Origin: Lotus japonicus
Lineage: Eukaryota > Streptophyta > Magnoliopsida > Fabales > Fabaceae
Direction of reading: 5' to 3'
DNA length: 64,000 nt
Assembly: GCF_012489685.1 (NCBI RefSeq)
Contig: NC_080044.1
Span: 51,770,964-51,834,963, forward strand
Both the position numbers and the translations under genes were made by a program. Under the pieces are notes generated by a model. That model saw only the letters and a list, made by a program, of their open reading frames with translations. It made no database searches and was not told the DNA's origin. Of the stretch, positions 11,287 through 21,499 are shown one piece after another. Each line of letters opens with the position of its first letter. The stretch's first letter is position 1.

Positions 11287-11449
11287 TAATGTTGACAGTG
11301 TTGCCAAGGGTTCTACTACGTTTGGTGGATTTGGAGGTGTGATTAGAAAATGTAACTATCTTGGATTATTTTTCTCAATCTGTTGGAATGTATTGGGCTT
11401 TTGAAGATGAGGTGCAAACTGCAAACTATATTATATGTTCTTAATATAA
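11287..11449 (+). pseudogene. RNase H-like scrap of a non-LTR element
   Basis: The plus strand reads LNVDSVAKGSTTFGGFGGVI and then a segment ending FEDEVQTANYI. This resembles the start of the plant LINE-type RNase H domain (LNVDG..KG...GGFGGVIR, with a later E before V). It ends abruptly where the Copia fragment begins. It is short and the assignment is tentative. Confidence 0.4.
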
Positions 11450-12662
11450 TATCAGACAAGGCATGTTTCAGTTCAGAGGTAGAGAAAGAAGCGAATACCT
11501 CATTTTCATCGACTGAGTTAGGATCTCCTTCTGATTCTGAGTCAGAGTCAACAGCTTCCTTTGACTCTGCTTCTTTGTCTTTGACAATAGCCATAAGTCC
11601 TTGGACTTCACCATCAGAGTCAACATCCTCTGACTCTGATTCATCAAAGGTTACCATCAGACTCTTCTTTGTCTTGAAGTGCTTCTTTGGCTTCTTGTCC
11701 TTCTTCAACTTTGGACAATCACTTTTGTAATGCCCTGATTCTTTGCCCTCAAAACATGTGACTTCCTTGATTGAAGACTTCTTCTGGCCTGAGGACTCAT
11801 ACTTTCCTTTTGCCTTTCCAGAGCCTTTGTACTTGCTCTGCCTGTGCTTCCAGATGCGGTTGAGTCTCTTGGAGATCAGAGTCAGCTCATCTTCATCAGA
11901 GTCTTCTGATGTTTCTTCAGATTCCTCTTCTTCAGCTTGAAGAGCTTTTGACTTCTCAACCTTAGCCTTTTCAGAATTGGATTTCAAGGTTATGGACTTT
12001 TTCCTCAGATCTTGCATCTCTGAGCGCTTCAGCTCATGGCATTTCAAAATGCTGATGAGTTCTTCTAAACTCATATTCTCAACGTCTCTCGTGAGCTCTA
12101 TTGAAGTCACTAAAGGCATCCAACTTTCAGGAAGACACCTGATGACCCTTATGACATGATCTTTTGTTGTGTAGCTCTTGTTGAGAGGTCGTATGCCAGC
12201 TACAAGCAACTGAAATCTGGAGAACATTTCTTCAATGGACTCATTTGGCTCCATGATGAAGGATTCATACTTTTGGATCAAAGACAATGCCTTTGATTCT
12301 TTGACTTTCTTGTTTCCTTCATGAGACATCTTCAGAGATTCGAAAATGCCTTTCGCAAACTCACGATCTGTAATCTTCTGGTACTCTTCATAGGAAATAA
12401 CACTTAGAAGAATTGCTCTTGCTTTGTGATGTTGTGAGTACAGCTTCTTTTGATCTGCAGTCATCTCTGACCTTGGGATCTTCTTGCCATCTGCATCAAC
12501 TGGACGCTCGTAGCCATCCACAATAATATCCCAGAGATCTGCATCGAAACCCAGAAAGAAACTTTCCAGTCTATCTTTCCAATATTCGAACCTTTGACCG
12601 TCGAACATAGGAGGCTTTGCATTGTAACCATCTCTTTGAGTTTCACTGGTGGTGGCAGCCAT
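11450..12662 (-). pseudogene. Copia gag, 3'-truncated
   Basis: The frame begins MAATTSETQRDGYNAKPPMF and continues with FDGQRFEYWKDRLESFF, typical of the N-terminus of plant Copia gag (DUF4219/UBN2 type). A zinc-knuckle-like segment CFEGKESGHYKSDCPKL follows; in the CCHC pattern the second cysteine is a glycine (C-F-E-G), so zinc binding is probably lost. Acidic Ser/Glu/Asp tracts follow. The frame runs on to 11343, but the last roughly 36 residues are flanking sequence, not gag. Confidence 0.85.
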
Positions 12663-12720
12663 TGTTTTTCACACCGGCCCGGATCACTGAACACTGTTAG
12701 GTGTGGTAATCAGAACTTGC

Positions 12721-12732
12721 GCTCTGATACCA
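12721..12732 (-). promoter_or_regulatory. Primer-binding site of truncated Copia
   Basis: The minus strand reads TGGTATCAGAGC, complementary to the 3' end of initiator tRNA-Met, two bases after the LTR end. Confidence 0.85.
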
Positions 12733-12734
12733 AT

Positions 12735-13942
12735 TGAAGGTATGAAAAACGGTAGAAAGGGGGGGTTTGAATAACGTTTTCAGTATAAAACTTCCACCTT
12801 AAAGATTTTGACAAATCTTTCGAGAACTTAAGTGCTAAAGATAAGAGATAGAAAAGCACACAAGGATTTTATCCTGGTTCACTTGATAAATCACTCAAGC
12901 TACTCCAGTCCACCCGTTAAGGTGATTTCTTCCTTCTTAGAATGAAGGCAATCCACTAATCAGGTAAGAGTTACAACTGCACTTGAAACCTACAAGTGAC
13001 TAACAATTACACTGACTTAGCTCACACTAAGATTCACTCTCTTAGTCTTCTCTAGGATCCGATCAACCTTGATCTCCTAAATGAACTAAACAAACTGTTT
13101 ATCAAGGAATTGTTTACAAGAGATTTGCTTCTAAAAAGCTGATAGTAAACTCAATGAATTTCAGATGAAAGAAAACTTAGAAGAATTTAAGATTGTCTTG
13201 CGCGTATGTGAATGCTTCTAGCCGTTTCTTTCAGTTTTCAGCCTCTTTATATACTCCAAGGATTAGGGTTGAGCGTTGCATGGGAAATGCTACCGTTGGA
13301 GGGCAGTTCTGGAAAATCCAGCTTCTGCTGTGTCTGAGACTGTTAGGTAGGTCGTCAGGATAGTACATATGCTTTTGTACTTGGATAGCGACGCGACCTT
13401 TAAACCTAGGAGACTTCTGATCAGGGGAATGCTTCATATTGGAACTTGTGAAGCCGGTTGATCAGAGTCAGAGGGAAAGCCCAGATCCTCTGACCATTGT
13501 TTCTTCTGATTCTGAACTCAGAGGGAAGAACATGGTCTTCAGAGTATCTTGCTTCTGGACATCAGAACTTCACTAATCAGCTTCTGGATCTTCAGAGTCT
13601 TCTACACCATCAGAACATCTGAGCCTTCAGTGTTTCTTGGTTATCAGACTTTCTGGATCTTCAGAGCTTCTAGTGACTGAGTCCACATCAGAGTTTGTAT
13701 AACTTCAGAACTTCTGAAGCTTTTCCACTGTTCATACTTAACATGGTGAATGCGAAAGCGTTGCTTGGGTTGCTCTTTATACACAGTGCTTCTGATTTGT
13801 GTGAGATTGAGTTGAGGTCAGAGCCTGCAAAAAGCACACTCAGAAAAACACGTTAGAGTACCACAATTGTTCATATCAAAAGGTTAACTTGTAATCATCA
13901 AAACATAGAGTTGTACTACTAGATCAAAACTTTGATCTTACA
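12735..13942 (-). repeat. 5' LTR of truncated Copia (1,208 bp)
   Basis: On the minus strand it begins TGTAAGATCAAAGTTTTGAT and ends ACCTTCA, giving TG...CA termini. A TATA motif (GTATATAAAGAGG, minus strand) lies at about 13240-13252 as a likely promoter. Because the 3' end of the element is gone, no target duplication can be tested. Confidence 0.8.
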
Positions 13943-14356
13943 GCTTCTACATCACTGAGGCATTTAAATGGTACCCCATCAAGAACCGGAGAAGACTCGT
14001 TCTCTTCCTTGAATTTTTGTTCATAGAACTCCTTTACAATTCCTTTTATCTGCCCTGGATCATCCACCCACACCCCTTCCACATGAAGATCAACAATAGC
14101 ATTTGACCTTCTGTGCACGTTTATCATGGCATGGAAAAACTTACTGTTTGCGTCCCCTTCCTTGACCCACTGGACACGGGATTTTTGACGGAGAAGAGAT
14201 TCTTTCTGATTGGCCACCCGCCAAAACTCAGCACTGAGCGATTTCCTAAGGAGCAACTCAGTATTATCCAGATTACTCTCTTCTGCGATTAGCTCCAAGG
14301 TATTTAATTTTCCTACAATTTCAGCTTGCTTCTTGTTCAAGTCCCCGAAGGTCTCC
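13943..14356 (-). pseudogene. LINE ORF2, start of reverse transcriptase region
   Basis: The minus strand reads LLRQKSRVQWVKEGDANSKF, FHAMINVHRRSNAIVDL and GVWVDDPGQIKGIVKEFYEQ, a highly typical plant L1-type LINE linker between endonuclease and reverse transcriptase. It is cut on its downstream side by the Copia LTR at 13942 and on its upstream side by the 7.1-kb MULE at 14366. The missing upstream part resumes at 21491, so this and the 21491-24260 block were one LINE. Confidence 0.85.
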
Positions 14357-14365
14357 TTATTCCAT

Positions 14366-14409
14366 GGGAGTTGGGTTTGGGGCCCCCCCTATGGGGCTCC
14401 GCGCCCCAC
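14366..14409 (+). repeat. Left terminal inverted repeat of the 7.1-kb MULE
   Basis: 44 bp, GC-rich. It matches the reverse complement of 21448-21490 except for one extra C in a C7 run. It is followed at once by a short palindrome (CCCCACTTAAAGTGGGG). Confidence 0.93.
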
Positions 14410-14437
14410 TTAAAGTGGGGAAATTACGGAAAAACCC

Positions 14438-14965
14438 CCTTTACAAGAATACGGAATATTAAATTTCGTATTCAATACGGAATATAAAGTTCCGTATTAT
14501 ATTACTATGTAAATGACAGGGGTTTTTCCAAAACCCATTTCAGCGCTCCAAAACATTTCAAACCCTTGCTCTCCAATCTTCGAGACCGACGATCTCCTTG
14601 CCTCAATCATCATCTGGAAAGTGTACCATCGTCTCCATCATCAAACCCATTCTCCCCATTCATTGCATTGAACCTAGAGGTAAGTAAGTTTGGATTTCAA
14701 CTTGAATTCACCATTTAACTTGGAATTATGGAATCTTGCAACCCTAGGGTAGTCGATTTATGCTTAAGTAGATGTTATGTTGGCTGAAATTGTGTATAAA
14801 TTGGCCTTTGGGGCGAGTTCCATTCATGCAATGTCGTTAATGGATCTCTGGTTCGATACGGAACATAATGTTCCGTATTCAATATGAAACTTAATGTTCC
14901 GTATTGGATACGAAACTTAATGTTCCGTATTGGATATGAAACTTAATGTTCCGTATTTGGTGTCT
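14438..14965. repeat. Left subterminal TACGGAA/TTCCGTA palindromes
   Basis: Two clusters, 14446-14500 and 14850-14965, contain repeated units of the form ATACGGAAC..TTAATGTTCCGTAT, some degenerate (TACGAAAC, TATGAAAC). The region between them has no supported gene; it includes the PMD upstream region. By analogy with other DNA transposons these may be transposase-binding sites. Confidence 0.75.
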
Positions 14966-15211
14966 GTTTAGAGTTATAAACTTAATTTATAAAATGTTTT
15001 TATAAAACTTAATATAATTAGCTTAGTTTATTTATAAAACCTAATCTAATTAGCTTAGTTAATTTATAAAATGTTTTTAATTTAGTTATAAACATCGTGA
15101 ATTATTTAGTGATTTTATTTAGAGATTTAATTGAGAAATTTAGTAATTGAGCGAGTATAATTTATTCAGTGAATTTATTTAGAAAATGTTTGCTCTGAAT
15201 ATATAGTGAGA

Positions 15212-17468
15212 ATGAAGAACAGAAAGAAGTCTCGAGCTAGTGAGGATGCGGGGCCTACAGAGGATAGACACCGGCGATTACATGCTTCTAGCCGGCGCGG
15301 CGATGATGCTGCGACCTCTCACGCGGTTGAGGCTTCAGCTCCAGCTCCAGTTGATTCTATGCAGTCGCCCATGGTAGAGGCTTCAGCTCCAGCTCCAGTT
15401 GAGCCTACTGATCGAGTTCCTACTCCGCCGTCTCCCATGGTTGAGGTACCTCGCCATGAGTCAGCAGGCGAGGAGTCATCAGGCGAGTCGTCATCCGGCG
15501 ATGAGTCATCCGGCGATGAGTCATCCGACGAGGAGTCATCCGGCGAGGAGGGGTCATATGACGAGGATAGTATTCCTCCTCCTGATGTTGATGCTGATGT
15601 CGTGCCAGAGGCACAGGGTGGCGAGGAGGACCTGATCCAGAGGTTGCCGCCGTTTCCGGGGGGGCCTGTTGATCTGTCGCTTCTCACGCATTATGCTGAT
15701 CACAAGGCTCCCTGGACGTGGCATGCACTCCTACGCACAGACGAGCGGTATGTGGACCGTCGACACTTGAGGGTGGCCACAGCTGGGGGGAAGGTTTGGA
15801 ACCTTGCTTGTGATGGTGATTCAGACAGTCACAGGAGGGTTCGAGAGTTGATTGAGCAGACGGGTCTTCATCAGCTACCCTGGTGCAGCTACTCGGAGAC
15901 AGATGCAGGCCTCATTTTGGCCCTTGTGGAGCGATGGCATGAGGAGACTAGTAGCTTCCACATGCCGTTTGGGGAGATGACCATCACCCTGGACGACGTG
16001 TCGGCTCTTCTCCATCTCCCAATGGGGTCGAGGTTCTATACGCCTGGGAGGGGGGAGAGGGACGAGTGTGCAGCGCTATGTGCTGAGTTGATGGGAGGAT
16101 CTGTTGCTCGTTATCATGCTGAGTTTGATAAGAACAGGAGCCAGACTATTCGCTTTGGGGTCTTGCAGACCCTGTATGATGTTGCGTTGGAGGGTATGTC
16201 TTAATTATTACTTGATTAAATAGTATCTATTATTATTGTATTGTTATTAACTGTTAACTGAATTCATTTCATTGTAGAGCACCGATATGAGGACGCTGCA
16301 CGGATTTGGCTGGTGAACCAGCTAGGCGCGACGCTCTTTGCTAGCAAGAGCGGTGGATACCACACGACCGTCTACTGGATAGGTATGTTGCAGGATCTCG
16401 GTCGAGTGTCCGAGTACGCGTGGGGCGCAATTGCGCTCGCTACGTTGTACGACCAGCTTGATCGAGCGTCCAGGAGGGGGACGGCCCAGATGGGAGGTTT
16501 CAGCTCACTCTTGCTAGGATGGGCCTACGAGTACCTTTCTGATCGCGTCATTATCCGGAGGGCGGATCCGGAGTACTCACAGGACCAGCCTAGGGCGCGG
16601 CGGTGGGTTATGTCCCGGGTCGGGCATGCAGGCCTCGATGAGAGGCGAGTCATGCTCGATGAGCTGACGGTGGATGACATTATATGGACCCCATTTGAGG
16701 ACCATCGGGCTCATCGACCACGGGATCAGAGGGCCATGTATTCTGGCTACATCCGGACGCCATTTGGCCGTGTTGTTCGACGACATCTACCAGAGAGGGT
16801 TCTGCGCCAGTTTGGCTACATCCAGGATGTCCCTCGACACCCCTCCGAGATCCAGACGACTGGGTCCCTTGCTGAGACCGCAGATGCTGCCTATGCTGAT
16901 TTTGTGCCGCACCTGCGCCCTCAGGGGATCCCTGTTACTCATTCGGGAGAGGCTGTGGAGGAGTACATGAGGTGGTATGGCGGTGTGTCCCATCGGTTCA
17001 TCATCCCTGATGATAGGAGGGAGGAGTTCAGTGCTGTGGTAAGTTTGAATTTTATTTTTCATGCAATTGTGATTTTTTGTTCATGATATTTTATTTGTAC
17101 ACTCACATTTATGTACATTATTTTTGCAGACGGTTGTGCGTCGGGTCGTGGACTTGTTGGAGCAGTCACTGGAGGTGCCAGATGCTCTTGCAGTTGGCAC
17201 GCATGCCCGATCCCTCACTGAGAGGGCGCTGGATCTTATTAGATCCAGCGCATTCATCGGTACCCAGGGAGTAGCCTTTGCTGCTGTCCGAGGAGCTGGA
17301 GCTGCAGGAGGCAGAGGTCGTGGAGGTAGAGCCCGTGGAGGCAGAGCCCGTGGAGGCAGAGCCCGTGGAGAGGGTGCACCTGCAGAGGGCGCTCGTGGAG
17401 GCAGAGCTCGTGGACCTAGAGGTCGGAGGGGTGGCGGTAGGGGTGGCGGTAGGGGTCGGGGCGAGTGA
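15212..17468 (+). CDS. Plant mobile domain (PMD, MAIN/MAIL-like) protein carried by MULE
   Basis: Three exons, 15212-16193, 16278-17038 and 17130-17468, joined at GT/AG sites in matching phase, give 693 residues. The N-terminus is Ala/Pro/Glu-rich, with a run of DESSGDESS-type acidic repeats at about residues 85-115. The PMD (PF10536 type) spans about residues 145-590, with YADHKAPWTWHALLRTDERY, the core MTITLDDVSALLHLPMGSRF, GGFSSLLLGWAYEYLSDR and a late EYMRWYGGVSHRFI. The C-terminus is a Gly/Arg-rich tail (about 625-693) of GGRAR and GRGGG units, a likely nucleic-acid-binding segment. The ATG at 15212 is the first in frame; an in-frame GTG lies six bases before it. PMD proteins such as Arabidopsis MAIN and MAIL1 act in transposon silencing and gene expression, and PMD copies are known inside plant transposons. 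What this copy does is unknown. Confidence 0.88.
17285..17465 (+). repeat. In-frame GGRAR-coding tandem repeats
   Basis: Tandem copies of a 15-base unit (GGAGGCAGAGCCCGT and variants) followed by GGTGGCGGTAGG repeats encode the Gly/Arg-rich PMD tail. Confidence 0.8.
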
Positions 17469-17774
17469 CTGTATATTTGTATATATTTTTTTGTGTACTT
17501 TTATATTATGACATGTGACGACATTGTATGGACTCTTTTTATATTAACCACGCTTTCTATTTCCACCTATTATGTTTGGACTCTTATAATGAAAAATAAC
17601 CTGTATAACTACACCGTGAATAATGAAAGGCAAGATAAGTAACATAAGGCCCATCAATATACCAATGACCATCAAATTACTATTATTAAAAGCAGCAATG
17701 AACAACATAAGGGCAAGGCCCATCAGATTAATATTACAGAGCGTTTACAAATGAATATTACACAAAGTGTGGCG
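17469..17774. other. Intergenic between convergent MULE genes
   Basis: 306 bases between the two stop codons. AT-rich and presumably holding both polyadenylation regions. No frame or structured element was recognised. Confidence 0.6.
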
Positions 17775-20700
17775 TCAGTCTGTGGTGATGTCTACATAGC
17801 TTTGGTGACTAAGAGGAACACCAAAAGTAACAAACCAAGCTTCTAATTCTGATGTGAACCTGTGTAAACGTGTAACATATGGGACGCACCAGCTTACTGA
17901 TATAGGATCAACATACCGTTCCCACTGGAGAGCAATTGGCGGCATAGAATGTCCAGGAGTTAGATGGAGCTACATTATAGAGAATAACAATAAAATTAGA
18001 TAACTTACAAATACAACAAATTAATTCACAAACTGGATATTAGTGTACGCAATAAAAAAATACCTGTACAAAGTGATTTATCACATGACCAACAGCTATA
18101 ACACGATGTACAGGAGGTGGACCTTCTCCTCTTAGTGGAAGGTATGACCAACAACCCTGAGAAGAGATGGATATGAAAACCACTTGGAACCTGGTTGCTA
18201 CAAGGTATCCCATCTCTGGCAGTTGCATCCATTTATCCTCGGTAGCCGGATGACCAGGAAGAAGAGTGAGTCGAGAATGTAAGGCATTAACCACATGTCT
18301 GGACCACATTTCATCATACAATCCTCTGTGTCGTTCAAGTTCGTCTATCAACGCTTCCCTAACACATGGCCAACCTTCCTCACCTGATGGTAGTCCCAGT
18401 AATGCAGCAATGGCTCTATAGCCACAGTTACCATCGTCCTCAACATTCTGAACTGTGTGTATATATGGGTGGAAAAAGGATGGAAAATGACCCATGAAAT
18501 AACTTGTATCAGACTTCTTCACACGCTTCTTCTTCTTTGGTGGTTGCGAAGCCTTCTTTGCCTCTTTGATCTCCCTATCAACATGCTCAAAACCTGAAGG
18601 ATCACGAGTCAAGGATCCTATTGCTTTAACCTTGGGTGGTTTTCTTTCGTTCGCCTTAAGAGTGCGCTTGGACCTTATCTGAACCTCAGGAGTACAAAGT
18701 GAACTGCTTTCAGGACAATAGATAGCTTGAAGCTTCCTCCTTACCATACTCTGCCCTCCAGTATCCAAAGAACTGAAATAATGTGTCAATGCCTCAACTT
18801 CTGGTTGCATATCTCCATGGTTCATGCCGCAAATATGGTTGCTGATAGTATCTGCAACAGGTTCAGGTACATGCTCCCAACTCAGTCTCTTCCAGAATGG
18901 ATGAATTGACTCATATGGAATTCTTTCATAACCTGCAAGTTCACAAAAGTGTCACTTTCAATAACAAATAGAATTAATTGACAAGAGAGTGGTTGACCGG
19001 TGACCTGCAAGTTCACAACCGCAAGGTAGTCCATGAGTCTCTCTCAACAAGCAATCGCATCCGCCGTAGGACTTCATTCTTATATGTTCATCGTCGATGA
19101 GCTGCAGGCATTTGTTTGACACAAATCCTCTAATATTTGTGTAAAATGGGAACATGAAAATGTGATCAATTCTGTGAATACTGCGCTCAAACGATGCTAA
19201 TATTTCAGTATGTCGATTACATGTCAAACTATGCGACGCATCCCAAGAAGTGGCTAGGTCACCCTTGCAATCCCGCAACATCTTCTTCAAACTGGCATGT
19301 GCACCCTCAGCCCTGCAAACAACAAACAGATATCTTATTAACTCTCCAATGTAAACAATCTATCAAATGAAAAACATATAACAAGGCATAAATTAAGCTC
19401 ATATAATTTTTGTACCTGTTACTTGTTGTTGTTCCAAAGTGCATCACATGATTTGTCCATGCCTTGGCAAATTTTTCCTTGTGGACCAACCATGTTGTAG
19501 AACAATAGGAGGTAAAGTTGCTGTATTTGTCCTTGCACATATTAAACAATTGCATCCATTGAACTTCAAATTCTTCAACTGTTGCAGCATCCACCACCTC
19601 TCCCCACTTCCCCATAACCAATTCAGCAAAATCATCTGTACCAACATAGAGTTTGCACTTTGCCAAAACACACTTGTTGATGTGCCACAAGCATAATAAA
19701 TGGCTGGTGTTGGGAAGGCTTTGCTTAGCAGCACTCAATAAGGCAAGATCCCTGTCAGTAACAATCACCTTAGGCAACATGGCTTGATCAGCTAATAGAG
19801 ACTTCATACACTCCAGTGCCCAAACGTAGTCATCTGTGCCCTCATTAACAATGTAGCAAAAGGCTATGGAGTATGTCTTATCTGTGGAAGTCAGTCCAAC
19901 AATCTCAAGCAATGGAATTTTATATTTGTTTGTCTTGTATGTGCAATCCATAATCACTACATATGGAAATGTGTTGAACAATTTGATAGCATTTGGATGA
20001 GCCCAAAATACATCCCTAATGACTTCCGATCCAGGCTCATGTCTTTCAAAGTGGACGTACTTGTCACCGTCCAACTTCTTCAACAAGTGTTGCATTTCTG
20101 TCAATGACCCGCGGAGGGATTTTCTTAACCTCTTGCAAGCACCATAAATCTGAGATATGGTAGTCAAGTTTAAAGGATTGTTTTCCTTCAAAGTCAACAG
20201 CATCTTTCTCGGTGGAACCCAACTCTTTGACATTTTTTCCACTTGCTCCTTCTCTTCGGAATTTAGACGACCAACAAAATTGTGGCCAAGTAGTGACCTA
20301 GCTGGTTCATGGTTGTGTGTACCTTCCATCACCTTTAGCCGCCAATCTCTATCTATGCCATTTTTCATAGGTCGTCCTTTTAGTCTAAAAGGACATTCTG
20401 TCTTTTGAGTTCTCGTTCCTTCAACAAGGTCAGGGTCTCTGTAGGGAACATACTTACCATGCTTCTCGCACCCCAACATGACATAAGCTTTTCTGCTTCC
20501 ATTCCCACCGCTATCTGACTTTGTGATCAACACAACATATCCATTTTCAATCGCAATTCCATGAACCCAATTGATAAGATCATCACGGGTAGGGAAAATC
20601 TGTTCAATGATGCATACCCAACACACAAACAAGGCATAAACAAGGGTGATCAAGACATAATAAGAATTGATATATTACACTTTCAAAACAATGCAAAAAT

Positions 20701-20889
20701 CTGTTCAAAGAATACCTGATCAGTTGTAAATAAATGCGAGACATCTATACTTATACACGGGGGTACAAATGCTGGTGGTGGCACCTCTTCAGGTTGAGCA
20801 TTGTTCAATCCAACTTCAATCAATTGGGATTCATGAAATAAAAATGATTCTGTCATCCCTGGAAGAGAATACGGAACTTTATTATCCAT
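17775..20889 (-). CDS. MULE transposase with C-terminal OTU cysteine-protease domain
   Basis: Five exons (20889-20716, 20599-19416, 19312-19005, 18932-18064, 17969-17775) join at GT/AG sites in consistent phase to 909 residues. Residues about 60-155 resemble a FAR1-type DNA-binding region, with GCEKHGKYVPYRDPDL, CPFRLKGRP and THNHEP. The MULE DDE core follows: D276 in VVIMDCTYKTNKYKIPLLEI, D340 in KVIVTDRDLALL, a C-x2-H motif at 361-364 (CLWH), and a probable catalytic E455 in TTSNRAEGAHASLK. A Cys/His cluster (CDCLLRETHGLPCGCEL) is SWIM-like. After a basic stretch (PPKKKKRVKK, about 686-695) comes an OTU-like domain: D722 and C725 in DDGNCGYRAIA and H842 in VINHFVQ, all three catalytic-type residues present. 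The start ATG lies inside a TACGGAA palindrome. Fusion of an OTU domain to a MULE transposase suggests a ubiquitin-related role, which is inference. Confidence 0.9.
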
Positions 20890-21000
20890 ATTGCATACGG
20901 AACTTTATAATTCGTATTTAATACGGAAATTTATAATTCGTATTGAATACGGTATATTAATTTCCGTATAGACTCCGAAACTTTATATTCCGTATTTTAA
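20868..21000. repeat. Right subterminal TACGGAA/TTCCGTA palindromes, cluster 1
   Basis: Five or six head-to-head TACGGAA...TTCCGTA-type units, some degenerate. The innermost unit overlaps the first codons of the transposase (start codon at 20889-20887). Confidence 0.75.
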
Positions 21001-21357
21001 CACATCTCAGAATTCAGAAAATCATCATTCTAACTACTTAATCTACTTAATCTAACTACTTAATCTAACAACTTCAACTACTTAAACTAACAACATACAA
21101 CAAACAACTAACAACACTTACCTCAAATGCTATCTTTTTGCATCCAATGGTGGAGAGCTTGCCAATGAAGGAGTTGGTGGTGGTGGTAGGAAGAATGGAA
21201 GTGAGGATGAAAGTGAGGTAGGAGAGGGTGAGAGAGAGGGTGGTCTGGAGGCATTGAGGGGGTTAAGGGGGCTGGTGAGGGGTTGGTGACGGAGGAGTAA
21301 TGGTGGAGGGGTTGGTGGAGGGAGGAGTAATGGTGGAAAAGGTGATGACTGTCAGAG
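21001..21357. other. Noncoding part of MULE right end
   Basis: Contains short TCTAACTACTTAA repeats (21027-21090) and a GGTGGTGG/GGAGG purine-rich stretch (21170-21345). No gene is supported; it is likely the transposase promoter and leader. Confidence 0.5.
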
Positions 21358-21420
21358 TTATAATACGGAATTTTAACTTCCGTATTCTATTTTATAGAAT
21401 ACGGAAGTTTAAGTTCCGTA
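21358..21420. repeat. Right subterminal palindromes, cluster 2
   Basis: Two TACGGAA...TTCCGTA palindromes separated by TCTATTTTATAGA, about 30 bases inside the right terminal inverted repeat. This mirrors the cluster at 14446-14500. Confidence 0.8.
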
Positions 21421-21447
21421 GGGCATTTATGGGTTAAAAAAAAAGAG

Positions 21448-21490
21448 GTGGGGCGCGGAGCCCCATAGGGGGGCCCCAAACCCAACTCCC
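21448..21490 (-). repeat. Right terminal inverted repeat of the 7.1-kb MULE
   Basis: 43 bp, reverse complement of 14366-14409 apart from one C in a homopolymer run. Confidence 0.93.
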
Positions 21491-21499
21491 TTATTCCAT

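Larger units (their letters stand above)
11450..13942 (-). mobile_element. Truncated Copia retrotransposon (5' LTR plus gag)
   Basis: Minus-oriented element. The LTR runs from 13942 down to 12735, the primer-binding site is 12732-12721, and gag runs from 12662. Homology breaks at about 11450, inside gag, right after the residues SELKHALSDI. Protease, integrase, reverse transcriptase and the 3' LTR are missing. Its 5' LTR abuts LINE sequence at 13943, so it was inserted into, or later joined to, that LINE. Confidence 0.85.
14366..21490. mobile_element. Mutator-like element with PMD gene and OTU-transposase, 7,125 bp
   Basis: Near-perfect terminal inverted repeats (14366-14409 and 21448-21490) beginning GGGAGTTGGGTTTGGGGCCC. 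A perfect 9-bp target duplication TTATTCCAT (14357-14365 and 21491-21499) is the Mutator hallmark. Removing the element restores the continuity of a LINE ORF2. It carries a plus-strand plant mobile domain gene (15212-17468) and a minus-strand transposase gene with a C-terminal OTU domain (17775-20889), arranged tail to tail, plus subterminal palindrome arrays. Both genes keep open frames after splicing, and the TIRs and duplication are nearly undamaged, so the element looks recent and potentially autonomous. Confidence 0.95.

Noticed and set aside
15319..15687. Antisense and alternative-frame Asp/Ser or Met/His repeat frames
   Set aside because: Shadows of the DESSGDESS-coding repeat in the PMD gene.
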